This document shows, one piece after another, positions 35,094 through 44,465 of a DNA stretch of 64,000 bases. Within the stretch, counting starts at the first letter, position 1, and each line of letters opens with the position of its first letter. The stretch is taken from contig JAPLGM010000015.1 in assembly GCA_026390165.1 (NCBI GenBank), forward strand, positions 124,001-188,000, written 5' to 3'. The stretch comes from Campylobacterales bacterium (GTDB taxonomy: Bacteria; Campylobacterota; Campylobacteria; Campylobacterales; Sulfurimonadaceae). Both the position numbers and the translations under genes were made by a program. The notes under the pieces were generated by a model, which made no database searches, was not told where the DNA came from, and saw nothing but the letters and a program-made list of their open reading frames with translations.

Positions 35094-35888
35094 ATGATAT
35101 TATTAGCAGGACCGTGCGTCATTGAGAGTGAAGCGTCGATTTTTAAAATTGCAAAATCTCTTGAACGCTACCATAATGATTCCCGTTTTGATTTTTATTT
35201 TAAATCGAGTTTTGACAAAGCAAATCGTACGTCGTTGGATAGCTATCGAGGTCCTGGGCTTGAAGAGGGGTTGCGTATTTTACAAAAGGTCAAAGAGGAT
35301 TTTGGGTATAAAATTGTCACTGATGTTCATGAGAGCTATCAAGTTCCCATCGCCGCTGAAGTGATTGATATGATCCAAATTCCCGCTTTTTTGTGCCGTC
35401 AAACGGATTTATTGGTCGCTGCGGCAAAAACGGATAAAATTGTGAATATTAAAAAAGGGCAGTTTATGACCCCTGATGATATGCGTTTTTCGGTTGCCAA
35501 AGTACTCAAAACCCGTGGATGTGATGAGGTGACATACGAAGCATCTGCCAAGAATGGTGTTTTGTTGTGTGAACGGGGTTCAACGTTCGGATACGGTAAT
35601 CTCGTCGTTGATATGAGGGCGTTGCCGATTATGCGCCAATTTGCACCCGTAATTTTTGATGCAACGCATTCAGTTCAAATGCCTGGAAATGGAAGCGGAA
35701 AAACAGGGGGGGACAGTTCAATGGTTCCCCATTTGGCACGAGCTGCCGCTGCAGTTGGGGTCGATGGATTTTTCTTTGAGACCCATTTTGATCCGACGTG
35801 TGCGTTGAGCGATGGCCCGAATATGCTACGATTAGAGCAACTCGAAGAGTTAAGTGAGAAATTATTGTTGTTGGATGCAATAAAATAG
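35094..35888 (+). CDS. kdsA: 3-deoxy-D-manno-octulosonate 8-phosphate synthase
   Basis: This 264-residue TIM-barrel enzyme condenses PEP and arabinose 5-phosphate on the way to the Kdo core of lipopolysaccharide. It opens [12 protein letters not shown]; the Cys of GPC marks the metal-dependent class (non-metal enzymes carry Asn). Other family segments are [26 protein letters not shown] and [19 protein letters not shown]. It leads the run kdsA-ribH-nusB-mqnC-M16-recG on one strand. Confidence 0.95.
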   Translation: MILLAGPCVIESEASIFKIAKSLERYHNDSRFDFYFKSSFDKANRTSLDSYRGPGLEEGLRILQKVKEDFGYKIVTDVHESYQVPIAAEVIDMIQIPAFLCRQTDLLVAAAKTDKIVNIKKGQFMTPDDMRFSVAKVLKTRGCDEVTYEASAKNGVLLCERGSTFGYGNLVVDMRALPIMRQFAPVIFDATHSVQMPGNGSGKTGGDSSMVPHLARAAAAVGVDGFFFETHFDPTCALSDGPNMLRLEQLEELSEKLLLLDAIK

Positions 35889-35923
35889 TCAATACAAAAA
35901 ATAAAATTTATAAAGGGAAAAAG

Positions 35924-36394
35924 ATGACACTAATCGAAGGTAAATTAAGCGTTATAAACGGCAAAAAAGTAGCAATCGTTAGTACACGATGGAACCATTT
36001 TATCGTTGATAGACTTGTTGAGGGGGCAAAAGATGCTTTTTCACGACATGGCGGTAATGATGAGGATTTAACACACGTTTTAGCTCCGGGGGCGTATGAA
36101 CTTCCGATGGTTATTGATCGGCTTTTAAGTACGGGAAAATACGATGCTGTTTGTGCATTGGGTGCGGTAATTCGCGGTTCTACCCCTCATTTTGACTACG
36201 TTTCGGCGGAAGCTACCAAAGGGATTGCAACGATGAGTTTAAAACATCAAAAACCGGTTGCATTTGGACTATTGACCACGGATACCATTGAGCAAGCCAT
36301 TGAGCGTGCAGGGACAAAAGCAGGAAATAAAGGATTTGAAGCGATGACAGTAGTAATTGAGATGTTAGATTTGTACGAAGCGATTGGCGCATAA
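35924..36394 (+). CDS. ribH: 6,7-dimethyl-8-ribityllumazine synthase
   Basis: This 156-residue enzyme makes the direct precursor of riboflavin. Motifs are [38 protein letters not shown] (with the catalytic His) and [20 protein letters not shown]. An AAAGGG site precedes the ATG and the stop overlaps the nusB start by one base, a widely conserved ribH-nusB pairing. Confidence 0.96.
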   Translation: MTLIEGKLSVINGKKVAIVSTRWNHFIVDRLVEGAKDAFSRHGGNDEDLTHVLAPGAYELPMVIDRLLSTGKYDAVCALGAVIRGSTPHFDYVSAEATKGIATMSLKHQKPVAFGLLTTDTIEQAIERAGTKAGNKGFEAMTVVIEMLDLYEAIGA

Positions 36395-36792
36395 TGGCAA
36401 CACGTCATCAAGCCCGTATGGCAGTTGTAAGTTTATTGTATGCGTATGATTTGGGGAATAAGAGTATTGCCGATTTTAGCGATGAGATTATGGAAGAGAA
36501 GAAGATCCGTAATAAGCAACGTGATTTTGCGATGGATTTGTTTCGAGGTGTGACAGAGCATTTGGTTGAAGTGGACGAAGCGATTGAAAAACATCTCAAA
36601 GATTGGGATTTTGACCGTTTGGGTTCGATTGAGCGAGCGACATTGCGTTTGGGGGCGTATGAGATTATGTACGGTGAACTTGATTCTGCCGTGATTATCA
36701 ACGAAGCGATCGAAGTGACTAAAGCGTTTGGAAGTGAGCAATCTCCGAAATTTATTAATGGTGTCCTTGACGCGATTTCAAAAGACAAGTAG
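36394..36792 (+). CDS. nusB: Transcription antitermination factor NusB
   Basis: This 132-residue all-helical protein binds boxA RNA with S10 during rRNA transcription. The N-terminus ATRHQARMAVVSLLYAYDLG, the middle SIERATLRLGAYEIMY and the C-terminal FINGVLDAI are typical. It overlaps ribH by one base and is followed seven bases later by mqnC. nusA lies at 17884-19005. Confidence 0.95.
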   Translation: MATRHQARMAVVSLLYAYDLGNKSIADFSDEIMEEKKIRNKQRDFAMDLFRGVTEHLVEVDEAIEKHLKDWDFDRLGSIERATLRLGAYEIMYGELDSAVIINEAIEVTKAFGSEQSPKFINGVLDAISKDK

Positions 36793-36799
36793 AAGATCC

Positions 36800-37846
36800 A
36801 TGCGACTCACCAAAGAAGAAGCCTTAGAACTCATCCGCAATGGTGATTTAACGCAACTGGGAAAAATGGCGACGGCGCGTAAAAAAGAGCTTCATCCGCA
36901 AGGGATTACGACATTTGTTGTTGACCGTAATATCAACTATACGAATGTCTGCTGGGTCGATTGTAAGTTTTGCGCTTTTTACCGCAGTCCAAAAGATAAA
37001 GAAGCCTACGTTCTCACTTTTGAAGAGATTGACCAAAAAATCGATGAACTCCTCGAAATCGGGGGAACGCAGATTTTGTTCCAAGGGGGCGTTCACCCGA
37101 AACTCAAAATCGAGTGGTATGAGGATTTAGTCGAGCATATCCATAGTAAATATCCAACCATTACCATCCACGGATTTTCTTCGATTGAGCTGGATTATAT
37201 TGCCAAAGTTTCCCATATCACGATTCAAGAGTGTTTGGCACGGCTTCATGCCAAAGGGTTGGCTTCCATTCCAGGGGCAGGGGCTGAAATTCTCAGTGAC
37301 CGTGTCCGTGATATTATCGCTCCGAAAAAAATTGACAGTGAAGTATGGTTACACGTTCATCGTGAAGCGCACAAGCTGGGGATCAAATCAACGGCAACGA
37401 TGATGTACGGAACCGTTGAGACCGATGAAGAAATTATTGAACATTGGAATCTTATCCGTGATCTTCAAGATGAAACGGGCGGTTTTCGTGCCTTTATTAT
37501 GTGGTCGTTTCAGGGGATGAATACTCAGCTCATGGAGGAGCATCCTGAGATCGAGAAGCAATCAAGTAATCGTTATTTACGTCTCCTTGCTGTCTCACGC
37601 CTCTTTTTGGACAATTTCGACAATATTCAAAGCTCATGGGTCACCCAAGGGCCATACATCGGTCAGATGGCATTGCTGTACGGAGCGAACGATCTGGGCT
37701 CTACGATGATGGAAGAGAATGTTGTCCGCAGTGCAGGGGCAGGATTTCGGATGGCAAAAGAGGAGATGATTCGTCTCATTCGTGACATCGGTGAAACCCC
37801 TGCAATTCGTAATACAGCGTATGAGATATTAGAGAAATTCGAGTGA
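36800..37846 (+). CDS. mqnC: Cyclic dehypoxanthinyl futalosine synthase
   Basis: This 348-residue radical-SAM enzyme cyclises dehypoxanthine futalosine in the futalosine route to menaquinone, the quinone of Campylobacterota. The cluster motif reads NVCWVDCKFCAFYRS (Cys-x3-Cys-x2-Cys) near residue 52, followed by QILFQGGVHP, SIPGAGAEILSD and TATMMYGTVET. The ATG at 36800 has an AGAAG site. The sister enzyme MqnE shares the fold, but the spacing and SIPGAGAEI segment fit MqnC better. Confidence 0.92.
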   Translation: MRLTKEEALELIRNGDLTQLGKMATARKKELHPQGITTFVVDRNINYTNVCWVDCKFCAFYRSPKDKEAYVLTFEEIDQKIDELLEIGGTQILFQGGVHPKLKIEWYEDLVEHIHSKYPTITIHGFSSIELDYIAKVSHITIQECLARLHAKGLASIPGAGAEILSDRVRDIIAPKKIDSEVWLHVHREAHKLGIKSTATMMYGTVETDEEIIEHWNLIRDLQDETGGFRAFIMWSFQGMNTQLMEEHPEIEKQSSNRYLRLLAVSRLFLDNFDNIQSSWVTQGPYIGQMALLYGANDLGSTMMEENVVRSAGAGFRMAKEEMIRLIRDIGETPAIRNTAYEILEKFE

Positions 37847-39129
37847 AGTATTTTTTAGTAACGATTTTATTTTTAGGGCAGGCACTTATGGCAAGTACAT
37901 TGGATACAATTTCGGTCAAAGGGGTGAAAATTCCCTTTATTTTTGAACAAGACAAACGTCTCCCTATTGTTTCGATGCAGGTGATTTTTACAGGAAGTGG
38001 CAGTGTGGATGAGGGTGCTAACGCAGGACTTGCTCGTCTAAGTGCCAAAATGATGAATGAGGGGACATTGAAAAGAGGTGCGGTAGGATTTGCCGATGCT
38101 CTCGATGCCCATGCGATTCAGCTTAGTACCAATGCAGGTAACGAAACACTCGTGATGGAGTTGGGGACACTTAGAGATGAGTTTGATACAGGACTGTCGT
38201 TGATGAGTGAGCTGGTACGCTCCCCCAATTTCACTAAAGAGACGTTATCCAAAGTGAAGACGATTACAATGAGTGATATTGCCCGAAAAGAGGCGGATTT
38301 TGATACCGTTGCCTCCGATGAACTCAAAGCAATCCTTTTCGAGGGAACCCCTATTGCTACTCCCAATATCGGAACCAAAGCTTCAGTAGAAGCAATTAAA
38401 CTCAAAAATGTGGAGAGCTTTTTAGAGGATAAGATGGTTCTTTCCAATGCCCTTATCGTTATCGGTGGCGATCTCAATATTTCTGAAGCAAAATTAAAAG
38501 TGAGCCAATTACTCTCTCTCTTTAAAGTAGGGGAACCATCGATTGAACGCCATTATGAGCCACGAAAAGAGCCAAAAGAGACGATTTTAAAACGCTCTAA
38601 TACGCAACAAACCTATCTCTATTTTGGAGCACCGTTTGCGATGAATGAGGGAGATCCTGAGTTTTACAAAGCGCGTGTTGCCATGTTCGTTTTGGGCTCT
38701 AGCGGGTTTGGAAGTCGTTTGATGGAAGAGATACGAGTGAAACGGGGATTGGCGTATTCAGCGTATTCCCGTCTAAGTGTTGCCAAAACCAATACTTATT
38801 TTAGTGGCTATCTCCAAACGAAACTCGAATCGGGAGATGAAGCGAAAAAAAGTGTCATTGAGGTGATTGAGTCGTATGTCAAAAGCGGAGTGACCCAAAG
38901 CGAACTCGATCAAGCGCGTAAATTTTTGCTAGGTTCTGAACCATTGCGGGTTGAAACTCTCTCTCAACGTTTGGGACGTACTTTTAGTGAGTATTACCAA
39001 GGGCGTGAACTGGGATATTCAGCACACGAGCTTGAGATGATTCGGCATCTGAGCCTTGAAGATTTGAACGCGTTCATTACGCACCATAATGAGATAACGC
39101 ACCTCAGCTATGCCATCGTTACCAAATAA
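37843..39129 (+). CDS. M16-family peptidase homologue without zinc motif
   Basis: This 428-residue secreted protein has a signal peptide (KYFLVTILFLGQALMA) and the two-domain M16 fold. Where active members have His-x-x-Glu-His, the aligned segment reads AGLARLSAKMMNEGT, lacking both His and Glu. The second-domain segment SRLMEEIRVKRGLAYSAYS is intact. Such inactive subunits usually pair with an active M16 protein or act as a chaperone. No active partner is next to it. A GTG start overlaps the mqnC stop (GTGA), and its 3' end overlaps recG by 20 bases. Confidence 0.82.
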   Translation: MKYFLVTILFLGQALMASTLDTISVKGVKIPFIFEQDKRLPIVSMQVIFTGSGSVDEGANAGLARLSAKMMNEGTLKRGAVGFADALDAHAIQLSTNAGNETLVMELGTLRDEFDTGLSLMSELVRSPNFTKETLSKVKTITMSDIARKEADFDTVASDELKAILFEGTPIATPNIGTKASVEAIKLKNVESFLEDKMVLSNALIVIGGDLNISEAKLKVSQLLSLFKVGEPSIERHYEPRKEPKETILKRSNTQQTYLYFGAPFAMNEGDPEFYKARVAMFVLGSSGFGSRLMEEIRVKRGLAYSAYSRLSVAKTNTYFSGYLQTKLESGDEAKKSVIEVIESYVKSGVTQSELDQARKFLLGSEPLRVETLSQRLGRTFSEYYQGRELGYSAHELEMIRHLSLEDLNAFITHHNEITHLSYAIVTK

Positions 39130-40900
39130 GGACGATGCGAAGAAGTTTCACGCTCTTGGGGTAGGGAGTGTTACAGCACTCTCCCTTATCGCCCCCGCCT
39201 CTTTTGATGATCGCCGTTTAAGTTCTGAATTTACGACGAATCTTCCTTGTGTCATTGATGCAACGGTGGAGTCCATTACCAAAACTCCTAAAACACTTAA
39301 AATACTCTTTTTTGCCCATACTTTGGAAGAACGCATTGAAGGGGTTATTTTTAACCCTAAACCGTATATGGTTCATCAGTTTACCCTTCATGAACGTGCC
39401 TTTTTTAGCGGTAAAGCTCTTTTGGAGAGTGGGCGATGGCAGATGATTCAGCCCGTTAAAATTCCTGCTGTCGGCTCTCTTGTTCCGATTTACAAAACAC
39501 CGTTACGTGCGGATGTAATGCGCAGGCTTATCGCGAAACATATTACGGTAGAAGCTCTCACAACTGACGGTTTACCGCAACCCATCGCCCAAACACTCTA
39601 TGACCTTCATTTTCCGAAACTTCCGATTCCTCTTGGAGCACAGCAGTTACACGCCCTTAAATTTGCCGAATTGTTTGATTATATGCGCCGTCTTCGTCTC
39701 AAACGCCGTTTTCATCCTACCCATTATAAAGCCAGTGGTGATGTCGCAGCATGGTCGAAAAAGCTCCCTTTTACTCTCACCGATGATCAGAAAAAAGCGA
39801 TTACTGAGATTCGCAAGGATTTGAGACGTGAGAATGCCGCCCGTCGGATGATTGTGGGAGATGTTGGATCAGGGAAGACGATGGTCATTTTGGCCTCTGT
39901 CGTCCTTATGCACCCTTATCGTTCTCTTCTTATGGCTCCTACGACGATTCTTGCCGCACAACTTTTTGAAGAGGCGCAAAAATTTCTCCCCAATCTTAAA
40001 ATTGCCCTTGTGACGAATGCGACGAAAAAGGGGTCGTTGGAGGAGTTTGATTTTATCATCGGAACCCATGCCCTTCTCTATCGAGAGCTTCCCGAGTGCG
40101 CACTAGTGATGGTGGATGAACAACACCGTTTTGGTACCGCACAACGTAATGCCCTCTCTAAACTCACCGAAAACGATTCTCCGCCCCATTTTTTACAATT
40201 TTCCGCTACCCCAATACCGCGAACGCTAGCCATGATCGAATCGGCACATATTGATGTGAGCCTCATCGTCCAAACCCCTTTTACGAAAGTTATTGCGACC
40301 AAAATTATCGGCAAAAGTGATTTTCCGCCACTCTTGGAACATATTCGCGGTGAAATAGCACAAGATCATCAAGTCCTACTCGTTTACCCCCTCGTCGAGC
40401 AAAGTGAGAGTATTAACTATCAAAGTATTGAAGAAGCACGGGGGTATTGGGAGAAAAATTTTGAAAATGTCTATGTGACCCACGGAAAAGACAAAGAGAA
40501 AGAGGCAGTATTACGAGAGTTTCGGGATAAGGGTTCTTTGTTGATTGCAACGACGGTTGTTGAAGTGGGTATCTCTTTACCACGTCTCACCACCGTCATT
40601 ATCGTTGGGGCAGAACGGTTGGGACTCTCAACCCTCCATCAGCTTCGTGGGCGCGTGAGCCGAACAGGACTGCAGGGGTACTGTTACCTCTATACCAATA
40701 CCTCGGGTAAAAACGTCCGTTTAGAGTCGTTTGGCAGGTGCACGAGCGGTTTTGAGATTGCGGCATTGGATTTGAAATTTCGCTCTAGCGGTGATTTGTT
40801 GGAGGGGAGTATCCAAAGCGGTAAAAAGCTTCGATGGGCGGATATAGGGGAAGATGAAGAGGTTGTCCGTGAGGTAAAACACTATTTGGAAGGTAGCTAA
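39110..40900 (+). CDS. recG: ATP-dependent DNA helicase RecG
   Basis: This 596-residue helicase remodels stalled replication forks and recombination intermediates. The wedge/OB domain covers residues 1-200; the helicase motor shows MIVGDVGSGKTMV (Walker A) near 245, MVDEQHRFG (DExH-type) near 333, FSATPIPRTL, ATTVVEVGIS near 485 and QLRGRVSRTG. It is shorter than the 690-residue E. coli protein, in line with Campylobacterota. The start lies inside the end of the M16 gene. It ends the kdsA-to-recG run. Confidence 0.93.
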   Translation: MPSLPNKDDAKKFHALGVGSVTALSLIAPASFDDRRLSSEFTTNLPCVIDATVESITKTPKTLKILFFAHTLEERIEGVIFNPKPYMVHQFTLHERAFFSGKALLESGRWQMIQPVKIPAVGSLVPIYKTPLRADVMRRLIAKHITVEALTTDGLPQPIAQTLYDLHFPKLPIPLGAQQLHALKFAELFDYMRRLRLKRRFHPTHYKASGDVAAWSKKLPFTLTDDQKKAITEIRKDLRRENAARRMIVGDVGSGKTMVILASVVLMHPYRSLLMAPTTILAAQLFEEAQKFLPNLKIALVTNATKKGSLEEFDFIIGTHALLYRELPECALVMVDEQHRFGTAQRNALSKLTENDSPPHFLQFSATPIPRTLAMIESAHIDVSLIVQTPFTKVIATKIIGKSDFPPLLEHIRGEIAQDHQVLLVYPLVEQSESINYQSIEEARGYWEKNFENVYVTHGKDKEKEAVLREFRDKGSLLIATTVVEVGISLPRLTTVIIVGAERLGLSTLHQLRGRVSRTGLQGYCYLYTNTSGKNVRLESFGRCTSGFEIAALDLKFRSSGDLLEGSIQSGKKLRWADIGEDEEVVREVKHYLEGS

Positions 40901-40971
40901 TAATCTAAAATGATAATGCGATTTTAATACTAAGTGGAATAAACTTAACTTCAACAATAAAGGATTCAAGA

Positions 40972-41634
40972 ATGATGCGCAAAGCTATGACAATGATTGA
41001 GGTGATTTTTGCGATTGTTATCATTGCCATTAGTATTATGGCGATCCCCTCAATGATGGAAATCTCCTCCAAGGCGACCAAAGGGGTGACTGTCGATGAT
41101 GATATTCTTAAGCGTATGTCAGGAGAGTTAACGAAAATTTTTCAGACACGGTGGGATGGGAATTATACCATGGCATCCGATTCAGGGCCATTGCTTCTGA
41201 ATCCAAATACGGCTGACTTGAACTGTTCTCGTGGAGGTGGAGGTGTTTTGTATCGACTCAATCCTGCTTCAATGTTGCAATGTAGTGATAAAAATGCCAG
41301 TGCTATTCCTGCAACGGGAACTGGAAATTTACAAAATGGCATTGAGCAGATTAATAATGTAGCAGGTTTGCAATTTGAGGTCAATGCAACAGGGGGGGAG
41401 TCGTATCTCGTCCCTGTTACCTATCAAGTAAGTTATGTGAATTCGACTGTTTCTCCATCCGATAGTAGCAGTAACACCGTCGCTGCAACATGGGTACTTG
41501 GCTCGTCAGGATCTATGACACCAAGTGCATCGGGAACGCAAACCCACCTCAAACGTATTGTTGCAACAGCATCTGGAACGGCTCCCGATGTTGACATCAC
41601 CCTCACATTTTTTAAATCGAACAAAGGGAACTAG
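40972..41634 (+). CDS. Minor pilin-like protein (prepilin type), PilV/GspI-like
   Basis: This 220-residue protein starts MMRKA/MTMIEVIFAIVIIAI, a class III prepilin signal with Glu5. The mature part is rich in Ser, Thr and Asn, with a Cys in DLNCSRGGG and another in MLQCSDKN. An AAAGGA site precedes the first ATG. It is the first of three adjacent genes with pilin-type N-termini that lead to a very large surface protein, an arrangement like the PilV-PilW-PilX-PilY1 or MSHA minor pilin sets. Confidence 0.82.
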   Translation: MMRKAMTMIEVIFAIVIIAISIMAIPSMMEISSKATKGVTVDDDILKRMSGELTKIFQTRWDGNYTMASDSGPLLLNPNTADLNCSRGGGGVLYRLNPASMLQCSDKNASAIPATGTGNLQNGIEQINNVAGLQFEVNATGGESYLVPVTYQVSYVNSTVSPSDSSSNTVAATWVLGSSGSMTPSASGTQTHLKRIVATASGTAPDVDITLTFFKSNKGN

Positions 41635-42579
41635 ATGAGTGCGAACCAGCAACGCAAAGGATTTACCTTTATAGAACTCCTCTTTGTCATAGTCATCTTA
41701 GGAATCGTAGGGGGGATGACTCTTGAAGCGGTGCGTCAGTATTACAATGGCATTTATCGCACTCAAGAGATTATGAAGAGGACAGAGACAGCCGATCATG
41801 TTTTGGATCAACTCAAGGGTTATTTTGAGTATGCACTCGATAGTTCGATTGTAAATCTTGATAAACAAGGAGCTGCTAATGCGTGTTATGGTCCACCTAT
41901 GCCCAATGATAGTGGAGACTATACCGTTGCATTCGTCGCAGTTGATCAGGACAGCTTGCGTACGATCGGGAATCGCCCTGGATGGAGCAGCGAAGTGTTA
42001 CTTGGTGCAGGTAATACGATCCTAGCTGCCGATGCTAATTTCACGGCGGGAGATGGGATTATTACAGGATTGGGATCGACGTTGGCACAATCAGCCGTTT
42101 ACGATGCCGACAGTGCCGATAATAATGCGTGTGTACGGTTTAATTTACATGCAGGAGATGGGACAAGTGGCTATCATAAAATGGATGCAGGTGCAAATCC
42201 GATTTCTTCAACAATATTGCAATTAAATCCAGACAACAACGCGACAGATGGGCATCGAAAGTATCTCTTGCGGACGGGGTATGCGTTTCAAGTTGAGCAA
42301 AGTAGTGTTACTCCTAATCCAGGAAATTTTTATATGTATACCAGTTTCCGTCCATGGCTAGGAGAGGAGTATAAAACTGATCCCACTAAAAAATATCTCT
42401 TAGCCGAAAAGGTCAACCATTTTTTCGTCGATTACGATATATCGACCGCTTCGACTGCTTTAAGTGGAAAAGTGTGGCGTCTTAAGGTGTGTATGCAGGG
42501 GTTGGATGAAAACCTAAGCGATTCCGATTTAGATGCACTGCAAATCTGCCGTGAAAGGAGCGTCCATGTCCGTTACTAA
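41635..42579 (+). CDS. Minor pilin-like protein, PilW/GspJ-like
   Basis: This 314-residue protein has leader MSANQQRKG/FTFIELLFVIVILGI with Glu5 of the mature form, then a long extracytoplasmic domain that ends in LKVCMQGLDENLSDSDLDAL. The ATG follows the previous stop without a gap. Size and position fit a PilW/GspJ-type minor pilin that primes filament assembly or carries a tip. It overlaps the next gene by 14 bases. Confidence 0.82.
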   Translation: MSANQQRKGFTFIELLFVIVILGIVGGMTLEAVRQYYNGIYRTQEIMKRTETADHVLDQLKGYFEYALDSSIVNLDKQGAANACYGPPMPNDSGDYTVAFVAVDQDSLRTIGNRPGWSSEVLLGAGNTILAADANFTAGDGIITGLGSTLAQSAVYDADSADNNACVRFNLHAGDGTSGYHKMDAGANPISSTILQLNPDNNATDGHRKYLLRTGYAFQVEQSSVTPNPGNFYMYTSFRPWLGEEYKTDPTKKYLLAEKVNHFFVDYDISTASTALSGKVWRLKVCMQGLDENLSDSDLDALQICRERSVHVRY

Positions 42580-43036
42580 AAAACGTCGCGGTTTTGCGAT
42601 GATTATGGCGATCTTCATCGTTCTCCTCGTCGCCGCTGGTGGGGCGTTACTCCTTAGCAATACCACCATAGGGGCAAAAGGGGTCAGTGACGCATATCTT
42701 CATACCCAAGCGGAGCTTTTGGCGGAGAGTGCGACCGAATTCGCCGTGATGCGGGCGCAAGGGTTTAATACAGCTGCAAGTGGGCATTGTCTTGAAAATC
42801 TCAATATTACGATTAATGATGCAAGTGGGAGTGCGATGTTTGATGCGAATGTTTCCATGAGCTACTCATCTGATGCGTCTTTAGTAGCAAAGCCGGTATC
42901 TTGTAACAATTGGGTGGTGCTCGGTCCAAATGTTCCTCCTTTACCGACGATGATATTGGTCGATGTAGCCGTAACCGATCATAACCTAACGACCGAACCT
43001 ATCCGAGTGTTCAAACGTTCGTGGCAGAAATTGTGA
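42566..43036 (+). CDS. PilX/GspK-like minor pilin protein
   Basis: This 156-residue protein starts MSVTKKRRG/FAMIMAIFIVLLVAAGGA, a pilin-like leader without the usual Glu5, as in PilX/GspK proteins at the filament tip. ELLAESATEFAVMRAQGF follows. An AAAGGAG site supports the ATG at 42566. It is the last pilin-type gene before the cassette of small toxin-antitoxin-type genes that separates it from the large surface protein. Confidence 0.75.
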   Translation: MSVTKKRRGFAMIMAIFIVLLVAAGGALLLSNTTIGAKGVSDAYLHTQAELLAESATEFAVMRAQGFNTAASGHCLENLNITINDASGSAMFDANVSMSYSSDASLVAKPVSCNNWVVLGPNVPPLPTMILVDVAVTDHNLTTEPIRVFKRSWQKL

Positions 43037-43057
43037 TGAAAATGATTCTCGTTTTTT

Positions 43058-43085
43058 CTCGTTCCCACTTTCCAAGTGAGAGAGC
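43058..43085. repeat. REP-like unit, copy 3, degenerate
   Basis: CTCGTTCCCACTTTCCAAGTG then AGAGAGC keeps the CTCGTTCCC opening and a short hairpin (CACTT-TCC-AAGTG) of the units at 3289 and 8923, but the long arms have diverged. It lies at the left edge of the inserted small-gene cassette. Confidence 0.4.
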
Positions 43086-43172
43086 ATTTCAAAATGAGAT
43101 TGTTCAAAAATGGATTAGTTATTTTGTACTGCACCAGAGTATCCATTGCATCAAAATAGAGGGGAAAGTAAA

Positions 43173-43466
43173 ATGATACAGCCAAATCAGATTATAGCTA
43201 TTGAGCAAGCAGAGTATAGGGGAGACTATAAGATACGTTTAGTATTCAATGATGAGAAAATTCAAATTATTGATTTTTATAATTTTATCGACTCATCGTA
43301 TAATCCAGAGATTGTGAAATATAAAGATTTGGAATTGTTTAAACAGTTTTCGATTACGGATGGTGATTTGGAATGGAATGATTACGATTTTTGTTTCCCG
43401 ATTTCCGACTTGTATGAAAATAAAAACATTGGAACTTCTAATGATGATTCCAATGTGGCAGCTTAA
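43173..43466 (+). CDS. DUF2442-domain protein
   Basis: This 97-residue protein has the DUF2442 pattern: an early strand pair with YRGDYKIRLVFNDEKIQIID, a central phenylalanine- and aspartate-rich part, then GDLEWNDYDFCFPISDLYE. These small proteins are common near toxin-antitoxin loci and may bind DNA or partner with a DUF4160 protein, which is absent here. The ATG at 43173 has an AGGGGAAAG site. It is the first gene of the cassette at 43173-44721. Confidence 0.75.
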   Translation: MIQPNQIIAIEQAEYRGDYKIRLVFNDEKIQIIDFYNFIDSSYNPEIVKYKDLELFKQFSITDGDLEWNDYDFCFPISDLYENKNIGTSNDDSNVAA

Positions 43467-43484
43467 AACTCCAAGGAGGATGAG

Positions 43485-43817
43485 ATGATATCTGATAACT
43501 TAAAAAATACCATCGTTTCTCAAATCAGTGCAGCGGTAAAACCTTTTGAAATTTTCCTTTTTGGTTCGCATGCGTACGGTATACCACATAAGGACAGTGA
43601 TATTGATCTTCTGGTTGTCGTCGATAGCGATGTGATACCTCAAAGCTATGATGAAAAATCAAAAATTTATCTAAGTGTGAGTCGTTCAATAAGAGATGTA
43701 GAGCGGAAAATTCCGATTGATTTGATTGTTTATACGAAGCCGGAATTTGAACGATTCAAAGAGGTAGGAAGTATTTTTTCACGTAGAATTTTAAAGGATG
43801 GAGTACGATTACTATGA
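43485..43817 (+). CDS. MNT-type nucleotidyltransferase (antitoxin-like)
   Basis: This 110-residue protein has the minimal nucleotidyltransferase motif EIFLFGSHAYGIPHKDSDID then LLVVV (Gly-Ser and Asp-x-Asp) near residues 21-45 and a third acidic residue in PIDLIVY. In MNT-HEPN pairs the enzyme neutralises the HEPN toxin by adding AMP. It has an AAGGAGG site and overlaps the following HEPN gene by four bases, as expected for such a pair. Confidence 0.85.
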   Translation: MISDNLKNTIVSQISAAVKPFEIFLFGSHAYGIPHKDSDIDLLVVVDSDVIPQSYDEKSKIYLSVSRSIRDVERKIPIDLIVYTKPEFERFKEVGSIFSRRILKDGVRLL

Positions 43818-44221
43818 AATTTATGACTGGAGAGTGGTTTAAAGCTGCCGAAATGGATTTGATGACTATCGAAGAAATAAAAGATAATGAGCATTTGACG
43901 ACCATTATCGCTTTTCATGCGCAACAATGTATCGAAAAAGTTTTTAAAGCGGTTATTGAAGAATATGATTTGGGTGAGCATAGAATTCACAGTCTCATTA
44001 AACTACGGGCAGTTATAGCTAATATTTTGCCTTTACCATTTGATGAAGATACCCTTGGATTAATTAATCAGCTCTATATCGAATCACGTTATCCAGGTGA
44101 TCTAGGACTTCTTCCAACTGGTCGTCCAACGTGTAAGCAAGCAAAAGTTTTTTATACAACGGCGCAACAAATATATGATGATGTGAAACAATTTTTTGAA
44201 AATAATCCCCAAGGAGAATAA
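43814..44221 (+). CDS. HEPN-domain protein (toxin-like)
   Basis: This 135-residue helical protein has the HEPN pattern EWFKAAEMDLMTIEEI, FHAQQCIEKVFKAVI, EHRIHSLIKL and LYIESRYPGD. It is coupled to the MNT gene upstream. The Arg-x4-6-His ribonuclease motif of many HEPN toxins is not obvious; the arginine of ESRYPGD has no histidine at that spacing. It may be an RNase-inactive or variant toxin, or part of a defence pair. Confidence 0.8.
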   Translation: MKFMTGEWFKAAEMDLMTIEEIKDNEHLTTIIAFHAQQCIEKVFKAVIEEYDLGEHRIHSLIKLRAVIANILPLPFDEDTLGLINQLYIESRYPGDLGLLPTGRPTCKQAKVFYTTAQQIYDDVKQFFENNPQGE

Positions 44222-44222
44222 A

Positions 44223-44465
44223 ATGAAAACCGTATTATTAGAAATAGAAGACAGTAAGTTTGATCAGTTCATGGCGGTGATAAGTGCCCTGAAAAGTGAT
44301 ATAGTGAAAAAGTTTGAAGTAAAGAAAAAAGAAGACGATGAGGCGATCGATGAGCAGCATTGTTTGGAGGTGCTTGACAAAATTAATCGTGGAGACTATA
44401 GGAGCTTTGAACCGATTGGCGATATTGATGAATATATAGCGGAACTCAAAAATGCAATTAGTTAA
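44223..44465 (+). CDS. Putative antitoxin of RelE/ParE-type pair
   Basis: This 80-residue protein begins KTVLLEIEDSKFDQFMAVIS, a short strand and helix like small DNA-binding antitoxins, with an acidic helical tail (KEDDEAIDEQHCLEVLDKIN). It has a strong AAGGAG site. Its last codons overlap the toxin start at 44452. The assignment is by position and shape; I do not recognise the exact family. Confidence 0.68.
   Translation: MKTVLLEIEDSKFDQFMAVISALKSDIVKKFEVKKKEDDEAIDEQHCLEVLDKINRGDYRSFEPIGDIDEYIAELKNAIS

Noticed and set aside
43058-43172. CRISPR-like repeats near the toxin-antitoxin cassette
   Set aside because: Only single short hairpins are present; there are no regularly spaced repeats here or elsewhere in the window.
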